Origin: an uncultured Pantoea sp.
Lineage (GTDB): Bacteria; Pseudomonadota; Gammaproteobacteria; Enterobacterales; Enterobacteriaceae
DNA length: 64,000 nt
NCBI GenBank assembly: GCA_913775175.1
Contig: CAJYKU010000024.1
Span: 22,878-86,877 of the forward strand
Reading direction: 5' to 3'
A program made the position numbers and the translations under genes. Each line of letters starts with the position of its first letter. Within the stretch, counting starts at the first letter, position 1. This document shows, in pieces, positions 10,117-18,567 of this stretch. The notes beneath the pieces are model-generated. The model worked only from the letters and a program-made list of their open reading frames with translations, ran no database searches and had not been told where the DNA came from.

Positions 10117-10818
10117 CTGAACACGCCGGCACAGCTTTCACTGCCACTCTATTTACCTGATGATGAAACCTTTGCCAGTTTCTGGCCGGGGGAAAATCCA
10201 TCGCTGCTGGCCGCACTGCGCGGTGCTCTGACGCAGCAACATGGCAGCTATCTCTACTTCTGGTCACGCGAAGGCGGCGGTCGCAGCCATCTGCTTCATG
10301 CGGCATGTGCAGAGATGTCGGCACGCGATGAGGCGGTAGGTTATGTGCCGCTGGATAAACGCACCTGGTTTGTGCCGGAAGTTCTGGAGGGCATGGAAAA
10401 CCTGGCGCTGGTCTGTATCGATAATATCGAATGCATTGCCGGAGAAGCAGAGTGGGAGATGGCGATCTTTGATCTCTATAACCGCATTCTGGAAACCGGC
10501 AAAACCCGTCTGCTGATCACCGGCGATCGACCACCGCGTCAGCTCAACCTTGGGCTGCCTGATCTGGCATCGCGCCTTGACTGGGGCCAAATCTACCGTC
10601 TGCAGCCGCTTTCTGATGAAGATAAACTGCAGGCGATGCAGTTGCGGGCGGGATTGCGAGGCTTTGAGCTGCCGGAGGATGTCGGGCGCTTCCTGCTGAA
10701 ACGGCTCGATCGCGAGATGCGTACGCTGTTTGAGACGCTGGATCGGCTCGATCGCGCGTCAATCAGCGCTCAGCGCAAACTCACCATTCCTTTTGTTAAA
10801 GAGGCGCTGGGGCTGTAA
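10117..10818 (+). CDS. hda: DnaA regulatory inactivator Hda (CTG start)
   Basis: Hda binds the DNA-loaded beta clamp and stimulates ATP hydrolysis by DnaA, preventing re-initiation at oriC. The protein sequence from [21 protein letters not shown] aligns with E. coli Hda. No ATG or GTG fits, but a CTG at 10117-10119 is preceded by TTGAGGT and gives exactly 233 residues, the length reported for E. coli Hda, which also starts with CTG. The clamp-binding peptide QLSLPL sits at residues 5-10, followed by an AAA+ domain ([11 protein letters not shown]alker A region, VCIDNIE Walker B, sensor [12 protein letters not shown]). The frame is open 30 codons upstream (from GTG 10027), but that extension has no family support. 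Confidence 0.93.
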   Translation: MNTPAQLSLPLYLPDDETFASFWPGENPSLLAALRGALTQQHGSYLYFWSREGGGRSHLLHAACAEMSARDEAVGYVPLDKRTWFVPEVLEGMENLALVCIDNIECIAGEAEWEMAIFDLYNRILETGKTRLLITGDRPPRQLNLGLPDLASRLDWGQIYRLQPLSDEDKLQAMQLRAGLRGFELPEDVGRFLLKRLDREMRTLFETLDRLDRASISAQRKLTIPFVKEALGL

Positions 10819-10890
10819 ATCCGCCTCTCTCTGCTCCACGCAACGGTGACAGACAGCGTGTGCTGATATCACAGGTTACTCACCGCCATC

Positions 10891-12354
10891 TTACCCTTTT
10901 TGATACTGCCGGAAACGGCGCTGCAGCTCGCGCAGCTGATCGATACGCGCATCATAGCGTGCCTGTTTCAGGCTGCCGAGTGGCACCTGCGCACTGGCGC
11001 TGCTGAGCGTGGTGATCGCCTGATCCAGCTGACCGTTTAGCGCCAGGCTTTCAGCGCGCGCTGAAAGCTCCTCATCACGTAACCCCTGTGCCGCTGATGC
11101 TTCGGCCAGCAAATCCCAGGCATTGAGATCGTCGGGATGGGCAAAAGTGTAGCGATTCAGGATCCGGCTGGCGTTTGCCGGCTGCTTTGCTGCTACATAA
11201 GCGTTAGCCAGATTAAGCTGCAGCACAGGATGAGTGCTGCTGTCACGCGCCGCACTCAGCAGTGCAATGGCCTGCTGTGGCTGATTAAGACCTAAATCGA
11301 TATCAGTCATCAGATCAAGAAACCAGACATTATCGGGCTGTTTTGCCAGCAGCGGTGCCAGCGTACGTTTTGCATTCGCAAAATCTTTGGCCTGCAAAAA
11401 CTGTATCGCCTTGCCATATTGCGCCGCCAGCTGTTCGCGCACGTTGCCTCTGGCATAGTCGCTCAGCAGCTCATCCGTCAGCTGGTTGCGTCCGGTCGGG
11501 TACATGCCCAGCACGCGCACTTTTGCCAGATAGAACTCCTGTGAGGATTGCACAACCACGGGTCGCATCTGGTTGGCGCGGTTGCGGGCATCAGAGAGAC
11601 GGCTATCAGGCAGCGGATGCGTCAGCAGAATTTCCGGCGGTTTTGATGAGAAGCGTGTCTGGTCGGCGAGCTTCTGCAAAAAGTCCGGCATAGCCTGAGG
11701 ATTAAATCCTGCGCGTTGCAGCACCTGGATGCCGATACGATCGGCCTCCTGCTCATTACCCTGCGTAAAGCTGATTATCCCCTGACGCGTGCCCGCCAGT
11801 GTGCCGGTCAGCGCCGCCATACCGGCCTGCGGACTCGCCATCGCCAGTAAAATGGAGCCCAGCGCACCAACCCAGGTGAGTGGTGCATTGCGCTTTTGTT
11901 CTTCCATTGCACGTGCCAGATGTCGCTGTGTTACATGCGAAATTTCATGTGCCATCACAGAGGCAAGCTGGCTCTCGTTATCGGTATAACGAAACAGCGA
12001 GGCGTGCAGCACCACATTGCCACCAAAGAACGCAAAAGCGTTTAACTCATCATTCTGGATCAGATAAAAGTGGAATGGCGTCCGAACCGAGTAGGCATGT
12101 GCCACCAGACGCTGCCCCAGCGTATTAATGTACTGATTCAGCAACGGATCCTGGATTAGCGGTGCGCTGGATCGCAGCTGGCGCACATAGAAATCGCCCA
12201 TCTGCAGTTCCTGGTTGATCGACAATGTTGAACCGGCGGTAGTACCGATATCAGGCAGGTTATCGCTGAGATCGGCCCAGGCACCTGTTACAGGTGTCAG
12301 CAGCAGGGCTGGGATAAGAGCGGCCAGTATAGAAATACGCGATGGATTCAACAT
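10891..12354 (-). CDS. bepA: Periplasmic metalloprotease/chaperone BepA
   Basis: BepA (YfgC) helps assemble LptD and degrades stalled outer-membrane proteins together with the Bam complex. The 487-residue product equals E. coli length. It has a signal peptide ending near ADA-like residues 26-28, the M48 zinc motif HEISH (His136, Glu137, His140), the third ligand region NEQEADRIG, and a C-terminal TPR array from about residue 310. It converges on hda. A sigma-E-like promoter lies 47-71 bp upstream of its ATG. The downstream TPR part is more diverged from E. coli than the protease domain. Confidence 0.95.
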   Translation of the reverse strand: MLNPSRISILAALIPALLLTPVTGAWADLSDNLPDIGTTAGSTLSINQELQMGDFYVRQLRSSAPLIQDPLLNQYINTLGQRLVAHAYSVRTPFHFYLIQNDELNAFAFFGGNVVLHASLFRYTDNESQLASVMAHEISHVTQRHLARAMEEQKRNAPLTWVGALGSILLAMASPQAGMAALTGTLAGTRQGIISFTQGNEQEADRIGIQVLQRAGFNPQAMPDFLQKLADQTRFSSKPPEILLTHPLPDSRLSDARNRANQMRPVVVQSSQEFYLAKVRVLGMYPTGRNQLTDELLSDYARGNVREQLAAQYGKAIQFLQAKDFANAKRTLAPLLAKQPDNVWFLDLMTDIDLGLNQPQQAIALLSAARDSSTHPVLQLNLANAYVAAKQPANASRILNRYTFAHPDDLNAWDLLAEASAAQGLRDEELSARAESLALNGQLDQAITTLSSASAQVPLGSLKQARYDARIDQLRELQRRFRQYQKG

Positions 12355-12990
12355 GCCTCGATCCTGATAAAAATCACCTGTCGCCGGACAGGCAAATGAG
12401 TTAGACGTCTGGTGTAGATCAGGTTTAATGCTCTGCTGTTATCCTGACCGCAGAGCGGGGGTAAGTAAAGTGGGCGGAAGGTGGAAGGTCAAAAAGTCTG
12501 CCCGGTTAAAATGGATTAATTCACCAGAAAAACTGAAGAGTAAACCCGCAGCAGCAGGCTATTGCCTCGTGATTTTATTCAAAGTTACGTAAAGTTAATC
12601 AAAAAAAATGAAGGTGGCATGCATTTTTCCAGGTTTTCTCTGAAAAACAGCGTTATGCGCGACCTGATTATCATGCTGTTTCATCAAAGATTTTTATCAC
12701 CGCAGCGGCTTAATCATGCGACTCAACAGAAATGTGTGGTTGCAGATTAACCCTTCATCAATCTTTGGTGTCAGCAACGGCAAGCTGTTTTTCCGGCCAG
12801 CAATAAGTGTGCTTCTGGCGGGTTGCTGATTGAATAAGCTATTTAATTGGCAAGATTAATTATTTTTAGTGCAAGTAAATGGCTATTGGGTGACATCGCT
12901 TCAGCGTTCCGCACTGGCTGCGCTGTGATATAGATAACGCTCTTTTCCAACGGACTGTGGTGATAAGCGCAGCGTATGCCGGAGAGTGTT
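12355..12990. other. Long AT-rich intergenic region bepA / DsrE genes
   Basis: These 636 bases separate the divergent bepA and first DsrE-family gene. The part next to bepA carries the sigma-E-like promoter. The middle (12560-12900) is AT-rich compared with the flanking genes, and a TGTGATATAGAT stretch at 12925-12936 could be an extended -10 for the DsrE pair. A 43-codon frame starting near 12619 is not supported by anything else. No RNA gene was recognised. Confidence 0.5.
12401..12425 (-). promoter_or_regulatory. Possible sigma-E promoter of bepA
   Basis: On the minus strand AACCT, 15 bases, then TCTAA fit the sigma-E pattern (AACTT, about 16, TCnAA) with one mismatch in the -35. E. coli bepA is known to belong to the envelope stress response, which supports the call. 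Confidence 0.45.
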
Positions 12991-13596
12991 ATGCGTTCAG
13001 CAGTAAGTTATGTCCTGATTGCGATTTTAGGTGGTGCGGTTGGTGCGGCAGTAATCAAAGGAGACGATCTCTATCAGCGCGTCGCCAGCCATTTTACAAC
13101 GGAGCCAGCCTATCCGGATGGATTCTGGAGTACGCCAGCAGTTAATGGCTACGGCAAAATTCATTATGAAGCGGATGCGGCGTTCAAACCCGTTAGCGGT
13201 CTGAGTAACAAGGTGGTGTTTCAGCTCACTAAAAGTGAGGGTGATATTAAACGGCCCAATCTGGGGCTGGAGCGCGTAGCACGCGTAGTGAATCTCTATA
13301 TCGCGTCCGGTATACCTGCCGATCAATTGCAATTTGTCGTCTCTGTTACCGGCGATGCTACCCCGGCCATGCTGGACAATAGCCATTTCAGGCAGTTCTG
13401 GGGCGTTGATAACCCTAATCTGCCGCTAATCGGCGCGCTTAACCAGCTCGGCGTAAAAGTTTCAGTCTGCGACCAGTCGGTGGCATTTCATCACTATCCC
13501 AACTCGTGGATTGATCGCTCAGTAATCCATGCGCTCTCCAGCCCGACCACAGTGTCAACGCTGGAAAATCAGGGCTACGCCTTTTTACAAATGTAA
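12991..13596 (+). CDS. DsrE-family membrane-anchored protein, copy 1
   Basis: The start chosen is the ATG at 12991, four bases after GGAGAG, giving 201 residues; an upstream start at 12976 has no ribosome site. An N-terminal hydrophobic segment (about residues 4-20) probably anchors or exports the protein. The rest resembles the DsrE/DsrF-like fold: a conserved cysteine in VSVCDQSVAFHH near the end of the domain matches the position of the sulfur-carrying cysteine in that superfamily. It is a tandem paralogue of the next gene, sharing FWSTPA, GYGKIHY, SEGDI, NLGLERVARV and CDQSVAFH blocks. Function is unknown; sulfur transfer in the periplasm or a redox role is only a possibility. Confidence 0.75.
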   Translation: MRSAVSYVLIAILGGAVGAAVIKGDDLYQRVASHFTTEPAYPDGFWSTPAVNGYGKIHYEADAAFKPVSGLSNKVVFQLTKSEGDIKRPNLGLERVARVVNLYIASGIPADQLQFVVSVTGDATPAMLDNSHFRQFWGVDNPNLPLIGALNQLGVKVSVCDQSVAFHHYPNSWIDRSVIHALSSPTTVSTLENQGYAFLQM

Positions 13597-13620
13597 TCAT
13601 TCTGGTTAAGGAGAGGTGCA

Positions 13621-14229
13621 ATGCGTACAGCGTCATTTATTGTTATTGCCGCGCTGGCAGGGTTTGTGGGTGGCAATCTGCTACAGCTTCCTGAGCTGGT
13701 GGATAAGGTGGGCGGCAGGTTTGCTGAGAAAAAAAGTGAGCCAGCAGATTTCTGGAGCACACCAGCAATTGCTGGCTATGGCAAAATTCATTATGTGAAT
13801 ACGCCCGATTACAATCCGGCCAATACGCCTGGCCTCAGTAACAAGATTGTGTTTCAAATCAATCGCAGTGAAGGGGATATTCATCAGCCTAATCTCGGGC
13901 TGGAGCGCGTGGCGCGCGTGACCAATCTCTACTATGCGGCAGGCGTGCCGCTGAATCAGCTCAATTTTGTCGTCTCAATTAATAGCGATGCCGTGCCGGC
14001 CGCGCTGAATAATCAGCAGTTTCATAAGGCTTACGGCATTGATAACCCTAATCTTGAGCTGATTGATAAGCTGAAAAAGGCAGGAGTTAAAGTCACCATT
14101 TGCGATCAGTCGGTGGCTTTTCATCAGCTGGAGCGTAACTGGATCGATAGCCGGGTGACCCATACGCTTTCCAGTGGAACCACGGTAGCAACCCTGCAGA
14201 ATGAGGGATATGCTTTTCTGATGCTCTGA
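13621..14229 (+). CDS. DsrE-family membrane-anchored protein, copy 2
   Basis: This 202-residue protein is a clear paralogue of the gene 24 bp upstream and was probably produced by tandem duplication. It keeps the N-terminal hydrophobic anchor, the GYGKIHY block, the PNLGLERVARVTNLY helix and the conserved cysteine in VTICDQSVAFHQ. An AAGGAGAGG ribosome site precedes the ATG. Its last codons and TGA stop are formed by the first unit of an 8-bp tandem repeat. The pair plus the following diguanylate cyclase sit between bepA and perM, where E. coli has no such genes. Substrate or partner cannot be told from sequence. Confidence 0.78.
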   Translation: MRTASFIVIAALAGFVGGNLLQLPELVDKVGGRFAEKKSEPADFWSTPAIAGYGKIHYVNTPDYNPANTPGLSNKIVFQINRSEGDIHQPNLGLERVARVTNLYYAAGVPLNQLNFVVSINSDAVPAALNNQQFHKAYGIDNPNLELIDKLKKAGVKVTICDQSVAFHQLERNWIDSRVTHTLSSGTTVATLQNEGYAFLML

Positions 14230-14260
14230 TGCTCTGATGCTCTGATGCTCTGATGCTCTG
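14218..14260 (+). repeat. 8-bp tandem repeat (CTGATGCT), about 5.4 copies
   Basis: Five perfect copies of CTGATGCT plus a partial sixth begin in the last sense codons of the second DsrE gene and continue past its stop. Because the TGA lies in the first copy, copy-number change would not alter the protein but would change spacing downstream. Confidence 0.95.
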
Positions 14261-14265
14261 CTACC

Positions 14266-14295
14266 AGCGAACAGCGGCTCGCTCAGCTGTTCGCT
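14266..14295. repeat. Perfect 10-bp inverted repeat
   Basis: Arms AGCGAACAGC and GCTGTTCGCT are separated by 10 bases, five bases after the tandem repeat. No T run follows on either strand, so it is not a standard terminator, though it could end or protect the DsrE transcript. Confidence 0.85.
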
Positions 14296-14451
14296 ACGCT
14301 GACACCGGCTCAACCGGCCCGGCGAAAAATAGATTTTCCCTGCTGAATGCAGCTGGATGGGTGCTCAAAGCACGCAAGCGGTGTAAACTTATCTGCTGTT
14401 TTGTAACAGTAAATACCCTCTTAACCATCACAGTGCCAGGCACGTAAATCT

Positions 14452-14487
14452 ATGAAGCAACTCTTTCGGGCGACGGCACTATGCTGA
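14452..14487 (+). other. Possible 11-codon leader ORF overlapping the next start
   Basis: An ATG at 14452 opens a frame reading MKQLFRATALC and ending in TGA at 14485-14487, overlapping the ATG of the diguanylate cyclase at 14481. Translational coupling is possible. No strong ribosome site is visible for either start, so this is tentative. Confidence 0.3.
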
Positions 14488-16073
14488 TGCGCCTCTGGCC
14501 CAAAACCGATCTGCGTACGTTGATTGCGCTGCTGGCAATCTTCAGCATTGTTATTACGCTGGCGAATACACTCTATGCGACCTGGCGTGTACAGCGTATG
14601 GTGCTGATTGAAACCACGCTCGAAGCGAACCGTGCCTATGCCAGTAAGCTGGCTGCCACGACCGATCTCTTCTTTCAGCAGGCGCAGTCGCAGCTGCATT
14701 TTAGTGCCAATCTGCTGGGCAGCGCGTTTAATGACGAGACGCTGGCGCAGAGGGAGGTGAATCGCCTGCGCGAACAGACCGGCAGCTTTAACTCGGTTGT
14801 ACTGGTGGATAGCAGCGGCAAGGTCAGGGCGATTTCGCCGGAATCGATGACGCTTAAAGGTATGCAGCTCACCAGCGAGGCATCACGCGAAGCGCTGACG
14901 CAGCGTCAGCCGCTGGTCAGTAAGCCAACCCTCTCTGCGGCCAATAACCTGATTGTATTTATTTCATGGCCAGTCTGGGATAGCGAAGGGCACTATCTTG
15001 GTTATATTGGCGGTACGCTCTATCTCAAGAAAAAAAGCATACTTAATGCGCTGCTGGGTGAGCAATATTATCGCGATGGCACACAAATTTTTGTGCTGGA
15101 TCGCAGCAATCATGTGCTCTATCACCAGAACAGCCAGCTGATTGGTAAAAGCGTGCCGGCAATTATCAGCGACCGTGAACGTGATGCGCATAGCAGCGGC
15201 GTGGCACAAATCACGGAAAACAGCAGTGATAAGCTGATTGGCTACGCTGTGGTACCGTTTACCGGCTGGATAGTGGTGGCACTAAAGCCCACCGCAGTGA
15301 CGCTGGCGCCGCTCTCAGGACTTCTCCTGCAGGTATTGAAAAATTCTGTGCCATTTGCGCTGTTAACGCTGCTGATTTCGGTAGTGCTGGCGCGTCTGAT
15401 TGCGCTGCCGCTGTGGCAGCTGTCGCGTAAAGCCAGCCGGATGGATGCGCAGGGCGTATCGGCAGAGATCGTCAGCATTCGCGCCTGGTACTTTGAAGCT
15501 GCCCAGGTAAAGCGTGCGCTGCTGACCGGTATCAGCCTGGTGCAGGACAAAATTGGTCGCCTTAAATCTGAAGTACAGAGTGATCCCCTGACTCAGCTAC
15601 TCAATCGGCGCGGCCTGCGCGCGGTACTCGACTACTTTGATACCATGCAGCAGCCATTTACCGTACTGGCGCTGGATATCGACCACTTCAAACGCGTGAA
15701 CGATAGCTTTGGTCACGACGCGGGAGATAAGGTGATAAAACAGGTCGCCCGGACGCTGCGCAAAAATGCCCGTCAGACCGATGTGGTGTGCCGTAACGGT
15801 GGTGAGGAGTTTCTGATGCTGCTGCCCGGCGCCACGATTGAGGAGGCGAGAACCCTCGCTGAGCGGGTGCGCGTCAATGTTGCGGAAAGCTGGATCGATC
15901 CGCCTGGTCATATCACCCTGTCGGTGGGGATTGCGCGCTGGCAACCGCAACAGGGCACGCAGGAAGAGAGCCTCAGACAGGCAGATGCAGCGCTCTATCA
16001 GGCTAAACATGCCGGACGAAACTGTGTGATGATTGCCGGTCAGGACGCGCTGGTCAGCAGTATTATGCGCTGA
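14481..16073 (+). CDS. Membrane diguanylate cyclase with periplasmic sensor
   Basis: The 530-residue protein has a membrane segment at residues 12-34, a periplasmic sensor of about 250 residues resembling double-Cache domains, a second membrane segment at about 288-310 and a C-terminal GGDEF domain from about 360. The active-site motif is GGEEF (440-444), preceded at the correct five-residue distance by RQTD (431-434), a product-inhibition I-site. DNDSFGHDAGD-type metal and base contacts (ALDIDHFKRVNDSFGHDAGD) are intact, so it should make cyclic di-GMP and be feedback-inhibited. Two candidate ATGs lie at 14481 and 14487. No EAL domain is present. It diverges in context from E. coli, where nothing equivalent precedes perM. 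Ligand unknown. Confidence 0.9.
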   Translation: MLMRLWPKTDLRTLIALLAIFSIVITLANTLYATWRVQRMVLIETTLEANRAYASKLAATTDLFFQQAQSQLHFSANLLGSAFNDETLAQREVNRLREQTGSFNSVVLVDSSGKVRAISPESMTLKGMQLTSEASREALTQRQPLVSKPTLSAANNLIVFISWPVWDSEGHYLGYIGGTLYLKKKSILNALLGEQYYRDGTQIFVLDRSNHVLYHQNSQLIGKSVPAIISDRERDAHSSGVAQITENSSDKLIGYAVVPFTGWIVVALKPTAVTLAPLSGLLLQVLKNSVPFALLTLLISVVLARLIALPLWQLSRKASRMDAQGVSAEIVSIRAWYFEAAQVKRALLTGISLVQDKIGRLKSEVQSDPLTQLLNRRGLRAVLDYFDTMQQPFTVLALDIDHFKRVNDSFGHDAGDKVIKQVARTLRKNARQTDVVCRNGGEEFLMLLPGATIEEARTLAERVRVNVAESWIDPPGHITLSVGIARWQPQQGTQEESLRQADAALYQAKHAGRNCVMIAGQDALVSSIMR

Positions 16074-16135
16074 TCAGCGTCGGGCACTACGCGAGCAGTA
16101 ATCTGCTGCTCTGCTGCAGTTTAAGGATTAAGTTC

Positions 16136-17206
16136 ATGTTGTCTCTGCTGTTTCAATGGTACAAGCGTCGCTTCAGCGACCCGCAGGCAATTGGCCTGCT
16201 GGTGATTCTGCTGGCGGCATTCTGCATTCTGTTTTTCTTTAGCAGCTTACTGGCACCGCTGCTGGTGGCGCTGGTGCTGGCTTATCTGCTGGAGTGGCCC
16301 ACTGTACGTCTGCAACGTATTGGCTGTAGCCGCAGCTGGGCAACCTCAATTGTACTGGTGTTTTTCGCCGGTATTTTGCTGGTCATGGTGCTGATTGTGG
16401 CGCCTGTAGCCTGGCAGCAGGGCATTAATCTCACACGCGATCTGCCCAATATGCTCAATAAACTCTATCTCTACGCCGCAGGGCTACCGCAGCGGTTTCC
16501 TGCACTGGTGGATGCGGGCATTATCGATATTATTGTTGAAAATCTTCGCAGTCGTCTGACCGGGCTGGGGGAGTCGCTGGTGCGCTATTCACTGGCCTCG
16601 TTAGTTGGTCTGATGACACTCATGATCTATCTGGTGCTGGTTCCGCTGATGGTGTTTTTCCTGCTGAAAGATAAAGAGCAGATGCTTAGTGCAGTGCGCC
16701 GCTTTTTGCCGCGCAACCGGGGACTGGCAGGTGTGGTATGGCAGGAGATGAACCAGCAAATCACTAACTATATTCGCGGCAAAGTGCTGGAGATGGTGGT
16801 CGTGGGCGTGGTCAGCTGGATTGCCTTTCTGCTGCTCGGTCTGAATTATGCACTGCTGCTGGCAGTATTAGTGGGCATTTCGGTACTGATACCCTACGTT
16901 GGCGCACTGGCGGTCACGCTGCCTGTGATTGGCGTCGGGCTTTTTCAGTGGGGGCTTAGTAACGAGTTCTGGACATTGATGGTGGTCTATCTGGTGATTC
17001 AGGCACTGGATGGTAACGTACTGGTGCCGGTGCTTTTTTCTGAGGCGGTTAATCTGCATCCGCTGGTGATTATCTTGTCTGTGGTGATCTTTGGCGGACT
17101 ATGGGGCTTCTGGGGCGTATTTTTTGCGATTCCGCTGGCGACACTGGTAAAAGCAGTGATGCGCGCATGGCCTGAAACCATGACAGAGCGGCAGGTTGCT
17201 GAATAA
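16136..17206 (+). CDS. perM: AI-2E family permease PerM
   Basis: A 356-residue polytopic inner-membrane protein almost collinear with E. coli PerM (LEWPTVRLQRIGCSRSWATS near residues 50-70, EMNQQITNYIRGKVLEM near 205, LVPVLFSEAVNLHPLVIILSV near the end). The AI-2E family has about seven to eight membrane segments and members export small molecules or ions; the substrate of PerM is not established. It converges on bcp through a shared inverted repeat. Confidence 0.93.
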   Translation: MLSLLFQWYKRRFSDPQAIGLLVILLAAFCILFFFSSLLAPLLVALVLAYLLEWPTVRLQRIGCSRSWATSIVLVFFAGILLVMVLIVAPVAWQQGINLTRDLPNMLNKLYLYAAGLPQRFPALVDAGIIDIIVENLRSRLTGLGESLVRYSLASLVGLMTLMIYLVLVPLMVFFLLKDKEQMLSAVRRFLPRNRGLAGVVWQEMNQQITNYIRGKVLEMVVVGVVSWIAFLLLGLNYALLLAVLVGISVLIPYVGALAVTLPVIGVGLFQWGLSNEFWTLMVVYLVIQALDGNVLVPVLFSEAVNLHPLVIILSVVIFGGLWGFWGVFFAIPLATLVKAVMRAWPETMTERQVAE

Positions 17207-17215
17207 ATCTGGTAA

Positions 17216-17249
17216 AACACCCGGCGTGCATCAGCGCACACCGGGTGTT
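17216..17249. terminator. Hairpin between perM and bcp
   Basis: Arms AACACCCGG and CCGGGTGTT, extended by GTGC/GCAC, form a long stem. On the minus strand it is followed by TTTT, so it most likely terminates bcp; it may also end perM. Confidence 0.75.
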
Positions 17250-17251
17250 GT

Positions 17252-17719
17252 TCAGGCAGATTTCAGATAAGCGAGTACGATATCGTGGTGATCTGACGTT
17301 TTAAAACTGTCGAACACCTTTTCAATTTTGCCATCCAGCCCTACCAAAAAGCTGATACGGTGAATACCGTCATAGGTTTTACCCATAAAGGTTTTTTCAC
17401 CCCAGACGCCAAACTGCTCGCATACCTGATGATCTTCATCAGAGAGCAGCGTGAAGTTCAGCAACTCTTTTTCAACAAAGCGGGATAGCTTCTCGGGTTT
17501 ATCGGTGCTGATACCCAGCACTTCAACACCCGCTTTTTTCAAATCGTCCATGTTATCGCGCAGGCCACAGGCCTGGGTAGTACAGCCGGGCGTCATCGCT
17601 TTCGGGTAGAAATAGACCAGAACGCGCTGTCCCTGGAAGTCGGCCAAATTTACTTGTTCGCCGTCCTGATCGGGCAAGCTAAATTTCGGTGCGGTATCAC
17701 CGGCTTTCAGTGGATTCAT
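17252..17719 (-). CDS. bcp: Thioredoxin-dependent thiol peroxidase Bcp
   Basis: Bcp is an atypical two-cysteine peroxiredoxin that reduces organic and hydrogen peroxides using thioredoxin. The ATG at 17719 follows GGAGAG and matches the E. coli start MNPLKAGDTAPKFSLPDQDG, giving 155 residues. The peroxidatic and resolving cysteines are Cys46 and Cys51 in PGCTTQACGLRDN. It lies downstream of gcvR on the same strand, as in E. coli, with a 138-bp gap, so co-transcription is possible. Confidence 0.97.
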   Translation of the reverse strand: MNPLKAGDTAPKFSLPDQDGEQVNLADFQGQRVLVYFYPKAMTPGCTTQACGLRDNMDDLKKAGVEVLGISTDKPEKLSRFVEKELLNFTLLSDEDHQVCEQFGVWGEKTFMGKTYDGIHRISFLVGLDGKIEKVFDSFKTSDHHDIVLAYLKSA

Positions 17720-17857
17720 CACAACTCTCCATTTTTTTCATGCTGTGGGTATGACACCCGGCGTGCAGCTTCTGGCCGCCGGGGTGTACCTCAGGGTTAT
17801 TTCACTACACGTTATGTTGCTGCAACAGAGTGTGTGGCGAAATAACCCGGATCCTGA

Positions 17858-18424
17858 TTACAGCACGCTGTGGCTATCGTCGGTGACACTATAAAGACGA
17901 ATTGAGCCTTGCGCATGCAGTTCTTCACACAACTGGTTAAACGCCTGCTCGATAGGTGCGCTGGCCTGATTAGCCGGACTATGCGCAGTCATTTGAATAT
18001 AGAGCATCGGCTGTTCATTGTCCTGAGGTGGATTAATACGGGACACCAGCTCTGCAATATTCATTTGATGTTTATCAAACAGTTCTGTAAAGCGCTCAAT
18101 GATGTGAGGCGAGTCGGGCACATCGACCTGTACCCACACGGTTGCGGGCATTGGCGGTGTAACGCGTGCGCGCGTGCGCTTCATAACAATCAGCAGTTCA
18201 AGCTCCGCGCCTTTCATCGGCAGCGTGGATTCAATCAGTGTAATCGCATTCCAGCTGCCGGAGAGCAGCATGATAAAGGTAAACTCGTCGCCGAGCATCG
18301 CCAGACGGCTATCTTCAATATTGCAGCCGCAACTGCTGACATGGCGGGTAATGGCATTAACAATCCCGGGACGGTCAACGCCCAGAGCGGTGATGACCAG
18401 ATGGTGCGGCTGTGACTGCGACAA
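17858..18424 (-). CDS. gcvR: Glycine cleavage system transcriptional repressor GcvR
   Basis: GcvR binds GcvA and prevents activation of gcvTHP when glycine is scarce. The frame is open to 18538, but the family similarity begins at LSQSQPHHLVITALGVDRPG, so I choose TTG at 18422-18424, preceded by AGGA, giving 188 residues (E. coli 190). Two ACT domains are visible (residues about 7-85 and 93-170). The block ITRHVSSCGCNIEDSRLAMLG is highly conserved. The upstream part of the open frame overlaps the divergent promoter region shared with dapA. Confidence 0.92.
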   Translation of the reverse strand: MSQSQPHHLVITALGVDRPGIVNAITRHVSSCGCNIEDSRLAMLGDEFTFIMLLSGSWNAITLIESTLPMKGAELELLIVMKRTRARVTPPMPATVWVQVDVPDSPHIIERFTELFDKHQMNIAELVSRINPPQDNEQPMLYIQMTAHSPANQASAPIEQAFNQLCEELHAQGSIRLYSVTDDSHSVL

Positions 18425-18567
18425 AATGAGTTTTCCTGTACGTTCGCTAATAACTATAAGGTAAACATAAAAAAAACTGCTGACAAGCGCGGGAATGGAC
18501 TGGCTCTCTTGCTTTTCTTTCAAGGTAAAACGTAACATGAGGCACTTGTTTGTCGAGGGGATAGCCC

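Noticed and set aside
12562..12750. 62-codon frame in the bepA-DsrE gap
   Set aside because: Starts with TTG, no family resemblance, composition like AT-rich non-coding DNA; an internal ATG has only a weak ribosome site.
18425..18538. N-terminal extension of gcvR
   Set aside because: No similarity to GcvR, and it occupies the divergent promoter region with dapA.
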